Positions 22,567 to 34,286 of a DNA stretch of 64,000 nucleotides are shown here, one piece after another; the first letter of the stretch is position 1; every line of letters starts with the position of its first letter. Below the pieces are notes generated by a model. The model saw only the letters and a program-made list of their open reading frames with translations, made no database searches and was not told the origin of the DNA. Position numbers and translations under genes: made by a program. Origin of the DNA: Utricularia gibba (lineage: Eukaryota; Streptophyta; Magnoliopsida; Lamiales; Lentibulariaceae); contig NEEC01000011.1 in assembly GCA_002189035.1 (NCBI GenBank), positions 1,736,001 through 1,800,000 on the forward strand. The letters run 5' to 3'.

Positions 22567-25500
22567 TCAAGAGAGTCTTAACCCTAGCAGGTCTCGGATT
22601 CTTCGGAAATCTTTTGGAAACAAGCATTTGGTAAGTATATCAGCTGCCTGATCTTCAGAGGGTATGTATTCCAATGCTATTGACCCTTCCTTCACATATT
22701 CACGAAGAATGTGATACTTGACTTTAATATGTTTGGTTTTTCCAAACATAATGGGGTTTTGGGCAATGCTAATTGCCGATTTGTTGTCGATTCTCAGGAC
22801 TATTGGCCTTTGGATGGGAATTCTTAAGTCTTCACAAATCTTGATTAACCACTGGGCGTGGTTGGCGGCAGAGGCACCTGCGATGTATTCGGCTTCTGCC
22901 GAAGACTGTGCCGTGACACTTTCTTTGCGACTATTCCAGGCAAAGGCTCCTGATCCAAGATTGAACAAGTATCCGGTGGTGGATTTACACTCAATCTCAT
23001 CCCCTGCGAAGTCTGCGTCAACAAAGCCTTGAAGTATTGGGTTAGTATTTTTCTTGTAATATAAGCCTAGATTCAATGTAGACTTAAGATATTTGAGAAT
23101 ACGTTTGGCAATATTCATGTGATGTGTGTGCGGTGATTGAGTGAACCTGGATAGGTAGAAGACTGGAAACGTGACATCTGGCCTGGTAGCTGTTAGGTAG
23201 TGCAAAGCTCCTATTAGTTGTTGAAATGTCAGCTTGTCGCATTCTGATTTTTCTCCGGTGTGTAGCTTTTGTCTATCATCAGGAGGGAAGGGGGCATTGG
23301 TGGGTTTAGCAACTTCCAGATGATACCTCCTGATTAGATCTTCTGTATATTTCTTTTGGTTTAGAAATATGCCTTCTTCTAGTTGGTGAATCTCTATTCC
23401 AAGAAAATATCTCATCAGTCCTAAGTCTACCAAATCGAATCTGTTTTGCAGTAGTTTTTTCTGCTCCTTGATGAGATCTTCATTGCTTCCTATTAGGAGT
23501 ATGTCATCTACGTATAACGAAATAATTACCCTGCCGCCTGGTCTGTCTAATAGGTATAGGGTTGTGTCGTTCTTGCTTCTTGAATATCCTTGTTCGATAA
23601 AAAACGAGTCAATAGTGGAGTACCATTCTTTGGGGGCCTGTTTGAGACCATAGAGGGCCTTCTTTAACTTCAATACTTTATTCTGTCCATAGGAGATTTC
23701 AAAACCAGGAGGGGTCTCTACATAGACATCATCATGCAATTCTCCATTAAGAAATGCCGTTTTGATGTCCAGATGGTAAACGTTCCAGCAGTAACTAGCA
23801 GCCATAGCAAGCAGCAATTTGATTGTGTCAAGACGGGCAACCGGTGCGAAAGTCTCATGGTAGTCGACTCCAAATCTCTGTAGATACCCCTTAACCACCA
23901 ATCTAGATTTCTTTTTGTTTTCAGTGCCGTCAGGATTTAATTTGATCTTGTGTATCCATTTGAGACCTAGTGGCTTTACATGGTCTGGCTTATCTACTGC
24001 TTCCCATACGTCGTGATCTTGTATAGACTGTAGTTCCTCTTGCATGGATTTAAACCAAAGTGGGGAGTCCATGGCTTCTTTTAGATTCCTCGGCTCTGTA
24101 GTTGTGAGGCACCTATCATAGATATTAGAGAGGCTGTCATATTTCCGGTTGCGTGGAATATCTGCACTGGTGTGCATGTCTTCGTTATCGCATGGATCAG
24201 TGCTCATGAAGTGAGGCTGATATAATTCCTTGATGGTAGACTGCTGGTTTATTTCTTTCTCAGGGTCTTCGGGAATGTCTAGGTGCTTTCTGGTTTTGAT
24301 CACCGGAGGAGGTTGGGGTGAGTCATCACTGTCAAATGTATTCTCCAAGTTTTCATTGTTAAATGTATTTGAATCTGATCCCACAGGTGTAGTCAGTGGA
24401 GAGGAGGGGTCATTGTCAATTTGGATGTATTCATCAGGCTGTTCCATAGTCTCAGTATGTGATTCAGAGAGCATCTCAAGGTGTTGATCCGTACTACTCA
24501 GCTCACGGTATTTTGTGAAGTCTACATTACCTTGTTCCGATCGAGCTTGACCTTTTTCCATGGTCTTAGGTACAGGAGGTTCAGCAAGATTTGGTGGAGA
24601 GGTCGTCCTATGGAGATTGATGTTATCTTGATCAGCTTCAATATGTGTCAGTTGTTCTAGGTGGCTGTCAGGAGGTAAGAATTCCTCCTCAACGTGTGAC
24701 ATAGCTCCTTTCCTTGGTTCTATTTTCGGTTGATCTCTTGAGGTTTTTAAGGGAGTGGTTTCCAATCTATGGTCAGGAAATAAATGTAAGATATTTGAGA
24801 CTTTGGATCCGGCAGTTAATAAGTTCGATTCTGATTCCCAATTCCAGCTCTTGGTTTCATCAACTAGGACATCTCGGCTGACTTGAACCTTGTCTGTGCT
24901 GAGGTTAAGTACCCGATAAGCCTTGCTGGTCGCACAGTACCCAAGGAATACCCCCAGGTCAGATTTGTCATCAAGTTTCGAGCGCTTTTCTTTGGGTATG
25001 AGAATGTAGCAGAGTGAACCAAAGACTTTGAGATGGTCTAATGCAGGCGGTTTTCCAAACCAGAGTTCATATGGTGAACGTCCGAGGGCACCTTTAGAAG
25101 GAAGTCTGTTGAGGAGATAAACCGCAGTGTTGACTGCCTCTCCCCAAAAACATAGAGGCATGTTTTTTTCTTTTAGTAAACACCGTGCCATATTCATGAT
25201 GGTTCTATTTTTCCTTTCGCATATCCCATTTTGCTCTGGAGTGTAGGGGGCTGAGTATTGATGAACAATTCCATGCATTTCGCAGAGACGTTTTAGCTCT
25301 GTGGACGTATATTCTCCGCCGTTGTCTGACCTTAAGGTAAGTATTCACCTTCCACTTTGAGCTTCAGCAACGGCTTTGAATATAGAGAAGTAATGGAGAA
25401 CTTCTGATTTTTCTTTCAAGATATACACCCAAGTGTACTTTGAATACTCGTCCATGAAGATTACATAGTATTTGTTCCCAGATCTTGTAGATATCTGCAT

Positions 25501-27111
25501 GGGTCCACATACGTCACTGGTGACTACATCAAGCTTGTTTTCAGAGTGTATGCTGACTTTCGGAAAGGGGCGTCTGATCAGCTTGCATTGTTGACAGATT
25601 CTGCACACTTCCCCTTTGTTGGATAAATCAGGTATATTGTGTGCTAGTCCTTTCCGGTGTAGAGAAGTTATAGTGTTGAGGTGATGATGCCCCAATCTCT
25701 GATGCCATAGTCTGGACTGTTCTGAGGTAGATAGGCAGAGTCCTGAGTAGGTAGAGAAATCCATAGGGAAGACACGGTTAGACATAGCAACAGAGAGTAT
25801 GATATTTGAATCTGAATCTTTTATCTTGCAGGTATTTTCTTCTAGCAGTAGTTGAAATCCCCTTTCGAGTAGCTGTCCTGCACTAAGTAAATTGTGGGAG
25901 GCCTCAGGTACATAGTACACGTCGTTTATTTTCACAAGCCTTTTGTCTGTCTCTATGCAAACTGTCCCAAAACCTTTTATCTGAATAAGCTTTCCATCGG
26001 CCACTGCTATAGTTCTTCCTGTCAATGAGCTATAGGTTGAGAAGATGCTAAGATCGTTAGTGAGGTGGTGAGAACACCCACTGTCCAGCAGCCATACACT
26101 TTGCTTCCGTAAGTCAGTGAATGTAGTGATGAGGGAGTTGTGACATAAAGTGTAGAGCTCAATTTTCATCTTATTTGAATCTACGCGGGAAGGTACATCA
26201 TTTGGGTTGCTGTTTAACTTGGCATCCATGGCTTTTCCTCCCAGAGCATGGAATCTTTTTAGGGGACACACCCGCTCGATGTGACCCTTGAGATTGCAGT
26301 ATGTGCAAGAGGAGTCCGGGTGCCAGAAGCATGCGGTTGATAGATGGTTGTTCTTTTTGCAGTAGGGGCATGCGGCTTGATTGTTCACCCGATCTGTTTT
26401 GGCCATCTGGAGCACAGGTTCCTTGTGAAGGTTCAATGATGTCTGACCTCTGCTAGAGTTGCTAGAGGGTATGTGATGTTGAGCTGTATTCGCCATGCCA
26501 TTAAACGCAACTTCCAGGGTGGTGCCTTGACTCATCTCCTCTTTTGATTCCCCTAGGCGCTCTAGCAATTTCTTGGAGGATATGAAGTGCATCCCGGTGA
26601 CACGAAGCGCCGTGACAACAGGCCCATATGTGCGAGGTAGGGAGCTAAGGATCTTGGATTTGACTCTACGGTCGTCCACAGCTTCTCCCAAAGTCTGTAA
26701 CTCGGTAACAACCTTGGTGAGTGTATCAGAGAATTGTAAGATGCTCATACCTGGTGCAAATTTTAAATTGTCAAAGAGTTCCCATTGACGTTGAATGCGA
26801 GCCTCTCGTGCTTCTGTGTCTTCCCCATATAGTTCTTCCAGCTTCGACCAGATTTCTTTAGGGGTCTTTAGGTGCATGACACGGGTGAATACTTCCTCGG
26901 ATAGAGACTGGTCTAAGGCATACTTGGCCTTCTTGATTTGGATATCATTGACCTTAGCCAGATCTGATGATTCTGTGACAGGTGGAGAGGGACCAGCGGG
27001 ATCTACAATTGGCCAGACGTCATTCATTTGTAAGTAGCTCTCCATCCTAACTGCCCAAGAGGCATATCGCTGACCATTAAATATGGGTGGAGACTGTTGT
27101 AGCGTAGTCAT
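22567..27111 (-). CDS. copia gag-pol polyprotein, one in-frame stop
   Basis: A single reading frame of 1515 codons, broken only by a TGA at 25345-25347. Gag starts MTTLQQSPPIFNGQRYASW and contains a CX2CX4HX4C zinc knuckle (CTYCNLKGHIERVC). The protease has the WLLDSGCSHHLT active site. The integrase has an HHCC zinc region (LWHQRLGHHHL ... CRICQQC) and a catalytic core with DVCGP and, after the stop, SDNGGEYTS. RT has FAPVARLDTIKLLLA, LDIKTAFLNGEL and the catalytic SLYVDDILL. RNase H shows FVDADFAGD, the AQSSAEAEYIA block and the end ADILTKCLFP. The stop lies inside the integrase core, between AEAQSGR and ILTLRSDNGGE. As written, this copy cannot make full-length pol without readthrough. All other domains look intact. 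Confidence 0.95.
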
Positions 27112-27201
27112 GCTTCCCAATATGCACAGGATTTGCTGGAGCAAGGAGGTGTGGGGTGCGTAGTCAGAGAACGTCACGCAAGAAGGAATGTGAAGGTAGT
27201 G

Positions 27202-27219
27202 TTCACGTCGGGTTCACCA
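27202..27219 (-). other. primer-binding site, probably tRNA-Trp
   Basis: Immediately inside the 5' LTR the minus strand reads TGGTGAACCCGACGTGAA. Its complement, TTCACGTCGGGTTCACCA, looks like the 3' end of plant tRNA-Trp including CCA. It does not resemble the initiator-Met site (TGGTATCAGAGC) used by many plant copia elements. The tRNA assignment is from memory. Confidence 0.7.
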
Positions 27220-27702
27220 TGATAGATATTGCATGATATGGGTGTAGGAAATATGACAGTGAAGATGTGAGAGTTTTGGAGTGGATGAATCTTTCTGAAG
27301 CTCAAGATATTGTATAGAATGTCAAGAGGAAGCACACACTTTTACAAATCCTGATACCCTTTATATAGAAGGCGAAAAAACTAGTCGTTGCCTCCTTGAC
27401 CGTTGGATGTATTTGTATGGTTCATAGCTACTTAGTCGTCGGATATGCTTCTCCAGAGCATGTGAGGGACAGTGGGCCGTGAAGTGTTGCCTTTGGACTG
27501 GACTTGCCTCATCTAATGGGCTGTAGCCCTTTGAGATGAGTAGGGCCCAGCATAATCAAGCTTACCCCTGCAGTGCATTGCTTCTCCTTCAGCGGGATTT
27601 CCTCCTCATGACAGAACTTCTCCAGATCGCCGTACTTGTTCTTCCTCTCTTGTTGATCCTTGATATCCGCTGAAGTCTCAATTTCATCCTCACGCTCTAA
27701 CA
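27220..27702 (-). repeat. LTR, 5' copy in element orientation (483 bp)
   Basis: Near-identical partner of 22045-22528. Differences seen: one A deleted in the CCCTTTA-TATAG region, plus four single-base changes (CTAGC/TCG, AATG/T-GGCTG, CTCAC/TGAC, GCCGG/TAC). TG..CA ends are kept. Confidence 0.96.
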
Positions 27703-27707
27703 CTTCT
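27703..27707 (+). repeat. target site duplication CTTCT (right copy)
   Basis: Exact copy of 22040-22044. Removing the element and one CTTCT rejoins the psbY frame as ...CTGCTTCTCCCCATTGTC, coding LLLPIV. Confidence 0.95.
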
Positions 27708-28002
27708 CCCCATTGTCCCCGCGATCGGTTGGGTTCTGTTCAATATCCTGCAGCCGGCGCTGAATCAGATCAACAGAATGAGGAGCGCGAAGGGGGTGAT
27801 GGTGGGCGTTGGGCTCGGAGGCGTCACGGCGGCCGGGTTGCTCAACACCCCGGCGGCTTCAGCGGCTGCGGAAATCGCGGAGGCGACGAGTGACAACAGG
27901 GGTCAGCTCCTCCTACTCGTCGTTACGCCGGCGATTGCTTGGGTGCTGTTCAACATCCTCCAGCCTGCCTTGAACCAGATCAATAGGATGAGATCTAAAT
28001 GA
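27703..28002 (+). pseudogene. PSBY: psbY, 3' portion (downstream of the copia element)
   Basis: Continues the interrupted gene in the expected frame. It holds the rest of the first membrane helix with its PsbY signature (IVPAIGWVLFNILQPALNQI), the linker with second thylakoid signal (LGGVTAAGLLNTPAASAAAE), and the second PsbY domain (TSDNRGQLLLLVVTPAIAWV, then LQPALNQINRMRSK-stop). The two helix repeats are the internal duplication typical of psbY. The coding quality is undamaged, consistent with a recent insertion. Confidence 0.9.
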
Positions 28003-28852
28003 AACGCCGATTGCCCTTCGGAAAAAATATCATGGAACCACCAGTAGATTATCAGGGTAGGGCCCACAACAACAATCATACAAATATTATACAATATGTC
28101 ATTAACTTAATTGTTTAAAAAACCTTTAAAATATGAATGTAAATTATTACTTATCAATTAATACACATTTTTTGTTAATTAAAGATTCTTAAAATTTGGA
28201 TTTCAATAAAAATATAATTTAAAAATATATTTTTATTAAAAATAATATTTTATTTTTTACGATTGAAATAAATTAATACGCTCTTATTTATGAATGTTTT
28301 GAAAAAATTTACAAAAATAGCATCAACCATGTGTTTTAAAACTTTCCTCTTTAGTAAGTTTTACTAATCAACACGTGGTTTTTTTGTTTTCCATATTTGC
28401 TACATATTTTTGTTTTCTAAATCTAAAAAAAGTTGAAAAGAAAGAACAATTTTCCACTCGAATTATGGAATTTATTTTTCAAAATTAGGAAATTGAATAT
28501 CAATGAGAATAAGGTATATAATTAAATTATTACTATTAATTATTATAGTCATTTAACCTAAATATATAAACATTATATCATTTTAAATAAACATAGGTAA
28601 AATTCATCTATTAAATAAACTTGCGCTTATTTAATTATAATTTTTTAAAAATTATTAATTAAAATATCTTTTCAAATGCCCTGTACACCTTTTTTTTCCA
28701 ATGGCCCCTCTATATATCTATATATTCATTTTCCTTTTCACGAAATTGAATTGCAAATAAAATAGTGCAACTTCAAAGGGATCCTTGAGTTCCAGCAATG
28801 CTGAACAATGGCTGACTGTTCTACAAACCAACTGAAGCCCTGAAGAAGCAGA
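28003..28852. other. psbY 3' flank and AT-rich spacer
   Basis: Mostly AT-rich sequence from 28090 to 28730 with no coding signal. The right end is 3' UTR of the minus-strand KCR-like gene. The uncorrected KCR frame runs on to 28738. Confidence 0.5.
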
Positions 28853-30510
28853 TCACGACGAGGCACCCGCATCGCGCTTCCGCGAGTCTTTGCGCAGCCT
28901 CGAGCCCTCATTCCGATGAAGTACTTGAGGGCGACAGCGTCAACGAGCACCTCCGGCAGCGACGTCACGACGGCGGCTTGAAGAGCATGAGGCCAGTAAG
29001 GAATGCAGACCTGTTGACGGTGGCCGATCCACCGGAGACTCGCCTTGGCGTAGGCCTCCGGCGATGGGATGAAGAAAGAAGTTTTTCTGATGGAGCTCAT
29101 CTTCGTGGCCACCACAAACGGAATCTGTCACAAGGCATGAATGCAAGTAATCCCCATATGTCTCATAAACCATATCATATATTTTCTTAACAACAACTAA
29201 TATACATAATTGCAATTAATTCAATCAAAATCAGAATTGCAATGTAATCTCACATTAGATTCGAAATCGAAACCCGAAAATAAAAAAAGAGAAATAAAAT
29301 TGAAGAAATGATTGGTAGTTTGATCTGATTCTTGTGTTAATATTGATAATAAGGTATGTTTGGTAATCTGATTTAGTAATAAATGCATTTATTTTAAATA
29401 TAAATATAAATATATTATCAATCATAATATCATTTTAAATAAATAGATGCAAAAATGAAATATAAAAAAAACTTTCAATCTTCAATAGATGATATGTAAT
29501 GTTATAAAGATAAATAATTTAAATGTAATGCTAATTAAACTATCCTATACAATAGAGTGTTTTGAAAAATAATTTTATTAAAAAATATATTGAGAAATTG
29601 TAGATTCAAAAATATTTTTGATACAAATAAAAATAAATTATTTGATTTCATATTTTGCAATAAATTAGTAAAAAAAAATTATGTAACCGTACTTGACATT
29701 GGACGATAATACCCTTGTCCTTGTACTCCGTGTTGATGCTCTTTGACAACATGGTCACGTACCTAAAAGGAAATTGCATTTCAATTCAATAATTTGCTAT
29801 ACACAAATTCGGGATAAATTTAAATTCGTTAATTCTAAAACGTTTTTAGAAATCCAATTTAATTAAAAAAATCAGTTTTTTCAAAATTAAAATTTTTATT
29901 CAAAATCTTACGCTTTTGTGGCGGCATAAACCGAGTAAAGAGGATGGGAAGACACGTGTCCCGCCGATGAAGATCCGATGTTCACAACCACGCCCCTCCG
30001 TCGCTTCATCATCCCTTCCACCACCGCCGCCGTGACCGCCGTCGTAGTAACGGCGTTCACTCTCACCACGCTCTCTATCAGCCCGGCATCCGTTTCATGC
30101 AGAAACCTGGCGTAAGGGTAAGACAGCCCCACGTTATTCACCACGATCCCCACGTCTATTCCTCGCGTCTCCTCCTCCACCTTCCTCCGTATCTCCTCTC
30201 CTCCAGCCTCCGCGAAGTCGATCACCACGGTTCTCACCGCAACGCCTCTGATTTGCTCCGCCACGAGGCCGAGCTTCGCGGGGTTCCGGCCGACCAGCAC
30301 GATGTTGAGGCCGTGCGACGCGAGCTGGAGAGCTATGGCTTTCCCGATCCCCTCGGTCGGACCGGTGACCAAGGCCCAGGAGCCGAATCGTTTGAGATTC
30401 TGCGGCGGCCGGAGGAAGGCCGTCCATGTGAAGTGGATGACGACGAGGAGGAACTTGCAGGTGGAAAGGAAGCCTACGCAAGCTGCTAGAAGAAGTAACA
30501 GTGTCATCAT
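28853..30510 (-). CDS. very-long-chain 3-ketoacyl-CoA reductase-like SDR (KCR-like)
   Basis: Three exons, 29912-30510, 29693-29762 and 28853-29124, give about 313 aa once one missing base near 28898 is allowed for. The N-terminal hydrophobic stretch (TLLLLLAACVGFLSTCKFLLVVI) is an ER anchor. The SDR core has the NADP(H) site TGPTEGIGKAIALQLA, the NNVG motif, catalytic Ser in NIGSSS and YSVYAATKA (YxxxK). The block SYPYARFLHETD and the C-terminal YAKASLRWIG and PYWPHALQAAVV are specific to the KCR/HSD17B12 family, which reduces 3-ketoacyl-CoA during fatty-acid elongation in the ER. NNVG replaces the more usual NNAG. KCR1-like or KCR2-like cannot be decided here. As written, the frame drifts after MRARG and ends at 28738; the neighbouring frame gives the family-like end KDSRKRDAGASS. 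Confidence 0.87.
28898..28899 (-). other. probable one-base frame break at the KCR-like C-terminus
   Basis: The coding strand reads CGAGGCTGCGCAAAGAC. One extra G gives RGLRKDSRKRD, the expected Lys/Arg-rich C-terminus. Without it the frame continues ~40 codons into sequence without family character. The exact position is uncertain within a few bases. Confidence 0.65.
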
Positions 30511-30569
30511 TTATTGCAACTTCATTTCACACCCAATCAAATATATTTATATAAATAAAAAATATATCA

Positions 30570-30572
<3 letters not shown>

Positions 30573-30608
<36 letters not shown>
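30573..30608. repeat. (TA)18 microsatellite
   Basis: Uninterrupted TA dinucleotides, lying just upstream of the KCR-like start codon (about 60-100 bp away). Confidence 0.95.
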
Positions 30609-30613
<5 letters not shown>

Positions 30614-33600
30614 TTATAAATTATGTTTGATGGACAGACTTTACCCACCTGTATTTAAAATATTATTATTTTTATTAATACTTTTATAATTACAAATTGA
30701 TGATATCGTGTTTAAATAGTCCACTATGATGATTTTATATTTTTTTCTTATATAGAAAATATCTAGTACAAAATAAGTATAATTTTTCTACTTAAACATA
30801 AATCATCACACTTTATACATAACCAATATTAAATAACTCCTTAACGTTTAACTTCGTGTTCACTTAACCACCTAGAAGGTGTTTTATACTATAATATAGA
30901 AGATTTATATTCAATTTTACACATAAAGTTTTATTTTATTAACTAACATATATATATCAGCATTATATATCTATATTATTTATATACTCATTTTTTGAAT
31001 ATGTAAATGATATAGACAAATAAAAAGAGTTTAATTAAATCTATACTAATTACATACTTATATTTATGTTCTCTGATATCAAAATATTATGTATAATTAA
31101 ATAAATACACATATATATATATAATTATATTATATTATATTTAAACATACTAGTTAATATATATCAAATGTTTTTAATTTAATGTGTGAGATAAAGTGAT
31201 GGTAGGCAGATTTATTAATGACCCTCACGCATACTGCATTTATGGACACATTGATCACGAGCCGGTATTGGTATTAGTTGGAAGGTGAAATGAGATGTGC
31301 GGTGCTGGCACGAAGTACGGCCCACATACAATTTGTGGGCCGGCCCGCATTTAAACCAGAACCAGCTCCATTACCGTGTCAGAAGGTGTCTCAGACCGGG
31401 TCCCGTCCGCTGCCTGCTGCTGCTGCAACTCGCCAGCTTTCCATGAGATGCTGTTGCAGTTGCAGTGCAGTGTATAATGTAGGACGAATCCAACCATCTT
31501 ACAATATACAATTACATATTATAAAATAAAAATGAAATAATCAATTATATAAGAAATTACAGATCATAATTAATTAATTTGACATAATCTTTTCTAATGT
31601 GATTTACGTTTATTGTATACTTGGACTTCACGTGTATATTTGATTCTGAATTTCAACAAACCCGACCCGAAACCCACGATCCGCAAGGAAGGAAGAAAAT
31701 GGGAGTTAAAGAGGATGATGAGGATGGTGGCTGGGAGTCCGGATTCATTGCACTCGGAGAAAGAAGGAAAGAAAGAATCTGCTTTAGAATATGAGATGTC
31801 CCATTCCTAGGCCTCCACCTAATCCAGCTTCTTTTCTCAAAAGCCTGCTCTTTTCTAGTGGGCATTTCCCCCTCAACTTTCTACCTTTGCATCCAATGCC
31901 TCCTGCTGCTGCTTGTGAGCTTCTTTTTGTTCGCCCAATTTTCAATTATGTTCCCTTATTCTCAGCCCTCATTCAATTAATCAGCCTCGCAAACCCTTAA
32001 TAAAACTATCAAGTAAAACTTTTTGGATCGTGAATCATCAAGGGCATGTTATGTAATTTGAAGTTATGCTTTAAATTATGTAAAATAGAATTAATTTTAA
32101 GATTATGTGAATGAAATTAATTTACGTTTATAAAACAGTTGTTGGATAATATAAAATTTAATAAACTAAAATATATGTTATAAAGTTTAATATATTAAAT
32201 TATTGTATAATTTAATTTATGATATAAATATATTTTTAGAATAAATAAAAATGAATATTATGTTTTTTAATTAATCTCTATGTGAAGTTAATCAATTGAA
32301 TTGCTGATTTTAGTGTACAACGGTTAAAGATTAATATATTCAAAAATTAATAAAACAGAACATGTCCTAATTATAATGTTTTTTTTAAGATTTTAAAATC
32401 CTGACGGGACGAAGAATCGTGTTCTTACATGATGTTCTTTTGCTTAGGCACCTGCTCTCCGTTGCCCTCCCTTTGGAACATGTCCCCACAAAACGGGGAA
32501 ACGGTTTAGTTACATGCCATGCTGGCACGCACACATCGTGTCCACATCTAAATTAAACATTATAAATAATGATTCATAAATCATACTTGAGTCGCTTTGA
32601 ATTATAAATTATTTATTAAAATAATTAGATTAAAATTTGATATTTTTAAAAATAAAATATTCGTTTTTTAAAAAACAAACAATTCAGTCATGATTTGAAT
32701 TATGATCGGATCTCTTAAAATAGTGGTTCTATGTTCATTGTCATTTTGAAAAGAAGAATTAGATTCTTTTATAGGATACACATACAGAAAATTCAGTTTT
32801 TACCAAGTTCTCATTCTAAGTATTAAAAGGATTGTTTTTTTTTTCTCACTAGTGGTATTAGGGAAGTGAATTGTGTTTATAAAAAGAATCTAAAATTTAT
32901 ACAAGTGACTTAGGAATATTTGACTCAAAAAACATTATTATTCTTAGGGAATCATATATATTTAGAAAAGGATTCTTGTGTGTTCTTATATATTCTATTT
33001 ATGATAAATGCAATTAAAAATTAATAAATATAATTCAATTCATTATTAATATAAAAAAATCATGTTATGCTTGGTATATAATTTTAGTTGATTTTATTTA
33101 ATATTAATATTTTATTAAAAATATATATTAAATTGACAATTTAATTGATTTTAAAAAAATTTAAATATCGACACACCCACAAAGTAAAAAATGTGTTTTA
33201 TACTAAACTTTCGACATAGTATATTGAACATATTTAAATTCATGTATCAAACGCACCGTCAATGTCACAAATCAACATCTTTATGAAGCATCGTTTCAGG
33301 TGGGAGGAATTGGATCCCAAGTTATCAGTTTTGTGGGGGAGAAAGGTATGAAAACCATTTGTTAATGAAATTAGTGCACTCCCACGCATTGCACTCTTGT
33401 AAAAGGTCTAAAAAAGCCTCCTTTTCAAGCATTTGGAGGATCATCACTCTCATCGGGATATGCAAAAGCCTCTCCTCAGCTCATAAATCATTTTCTCCCT
33501 TTTAAAATTTTTTATTTGATCCAAAATACAAAAAATTGAACAAAATTTGAAATTTCATCGAAATTTAAAATATTAGTTTAAACTCGTAATTTTTAATAAG

Positions 33601-34238
33601 GTTGCTAATTCCACTATTTTACCAAATATTAAAAATTGAAAATTAGATATCTAATAATGTTGGATACCGATGCTATAAAAATATATTGTATTTATTATCT
33701 ATTTTGATCAACTTTAAATTTTGTAATTATGTAGTTATAAAATGATAAAAGACATGATGATTTTCTCGAGAGAATTGGAAAAATTGAAGTATTGGGAGTA
33801 AAAATATTAGGATGTGTTTGGTTTATGGAATTATATGGATTTTAAAAAATAAATTATAAATTATAATATATTTAATTAATAGGTTTAAATAAATTCAAAA
33901 TTACACGGATTTTTTTAATCTCATTTACGTGGATTTATGTAAAATCATACTCTTTTTTTTTTTACTTCACTTAAAACCATTTAATACTATTTTCTAATCA
34001 CAATAACTAAATACTACTTAAAAAATTAATCCCAATACATCAATTTTATTTAAACCAAATAAATTAAACACATTTTACCACATTCCCATCAACCAAACAC
34101 TACCTTATAGACAAATATCCTTATAGACTTCACTAGCATTGAGATGAATATAAACACAAAGGTGCAGCATTTTATACAAGATATTTTCTTGAGAGTTAGG
34201 GGTGGTCTCAATCTTCCATTTGATGGTAGATATGATAT

Positions 34239-34241
<3 letters not shown>

Positions 34242-34286
<45 letters not shown>
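34242..34286. repeat. compound (TA)n(GT)8 microsatellite
   Basis: About 14 TA units followed directly by 8 GT units in otherwise unannotated AT-rich DNA. Confidence 0.95.

Larger units (their letters stand above)
22045..27702 (-). mobile_element. Ty1/copia LTR retrotransposon, full length (5658 bp)
   Basis: Complete element in minus orientation: LTR (22045-22528), polypurine tract, polyprotein coding region, primer-binding site (27202-27219), LTR (27220-27702). It is flanked by a 5-bp target duplication. Domain order is gag, protease, integrase, RT, RNase H, which defines copia rather than gypsy. The LTRs differ by four substitutions and one 1-bp indel over ~484 bp, about 0.8 percent, so the insertion is recent. 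It sits in the coding sequence of psbY. Confidence 0.97.

Noticed and set aside
27509-27703. Apparent duplicated gene matching 22335-22547
   Set aside because: Explained as the second LTR of the copia element.
31278-32000. Cluster of small plus-strand frames in a GC-normal island of the desert
   Set aside because: None has a recognisable domain, splice-linked partner or signal peptide. Kept only as unassigned DNA.
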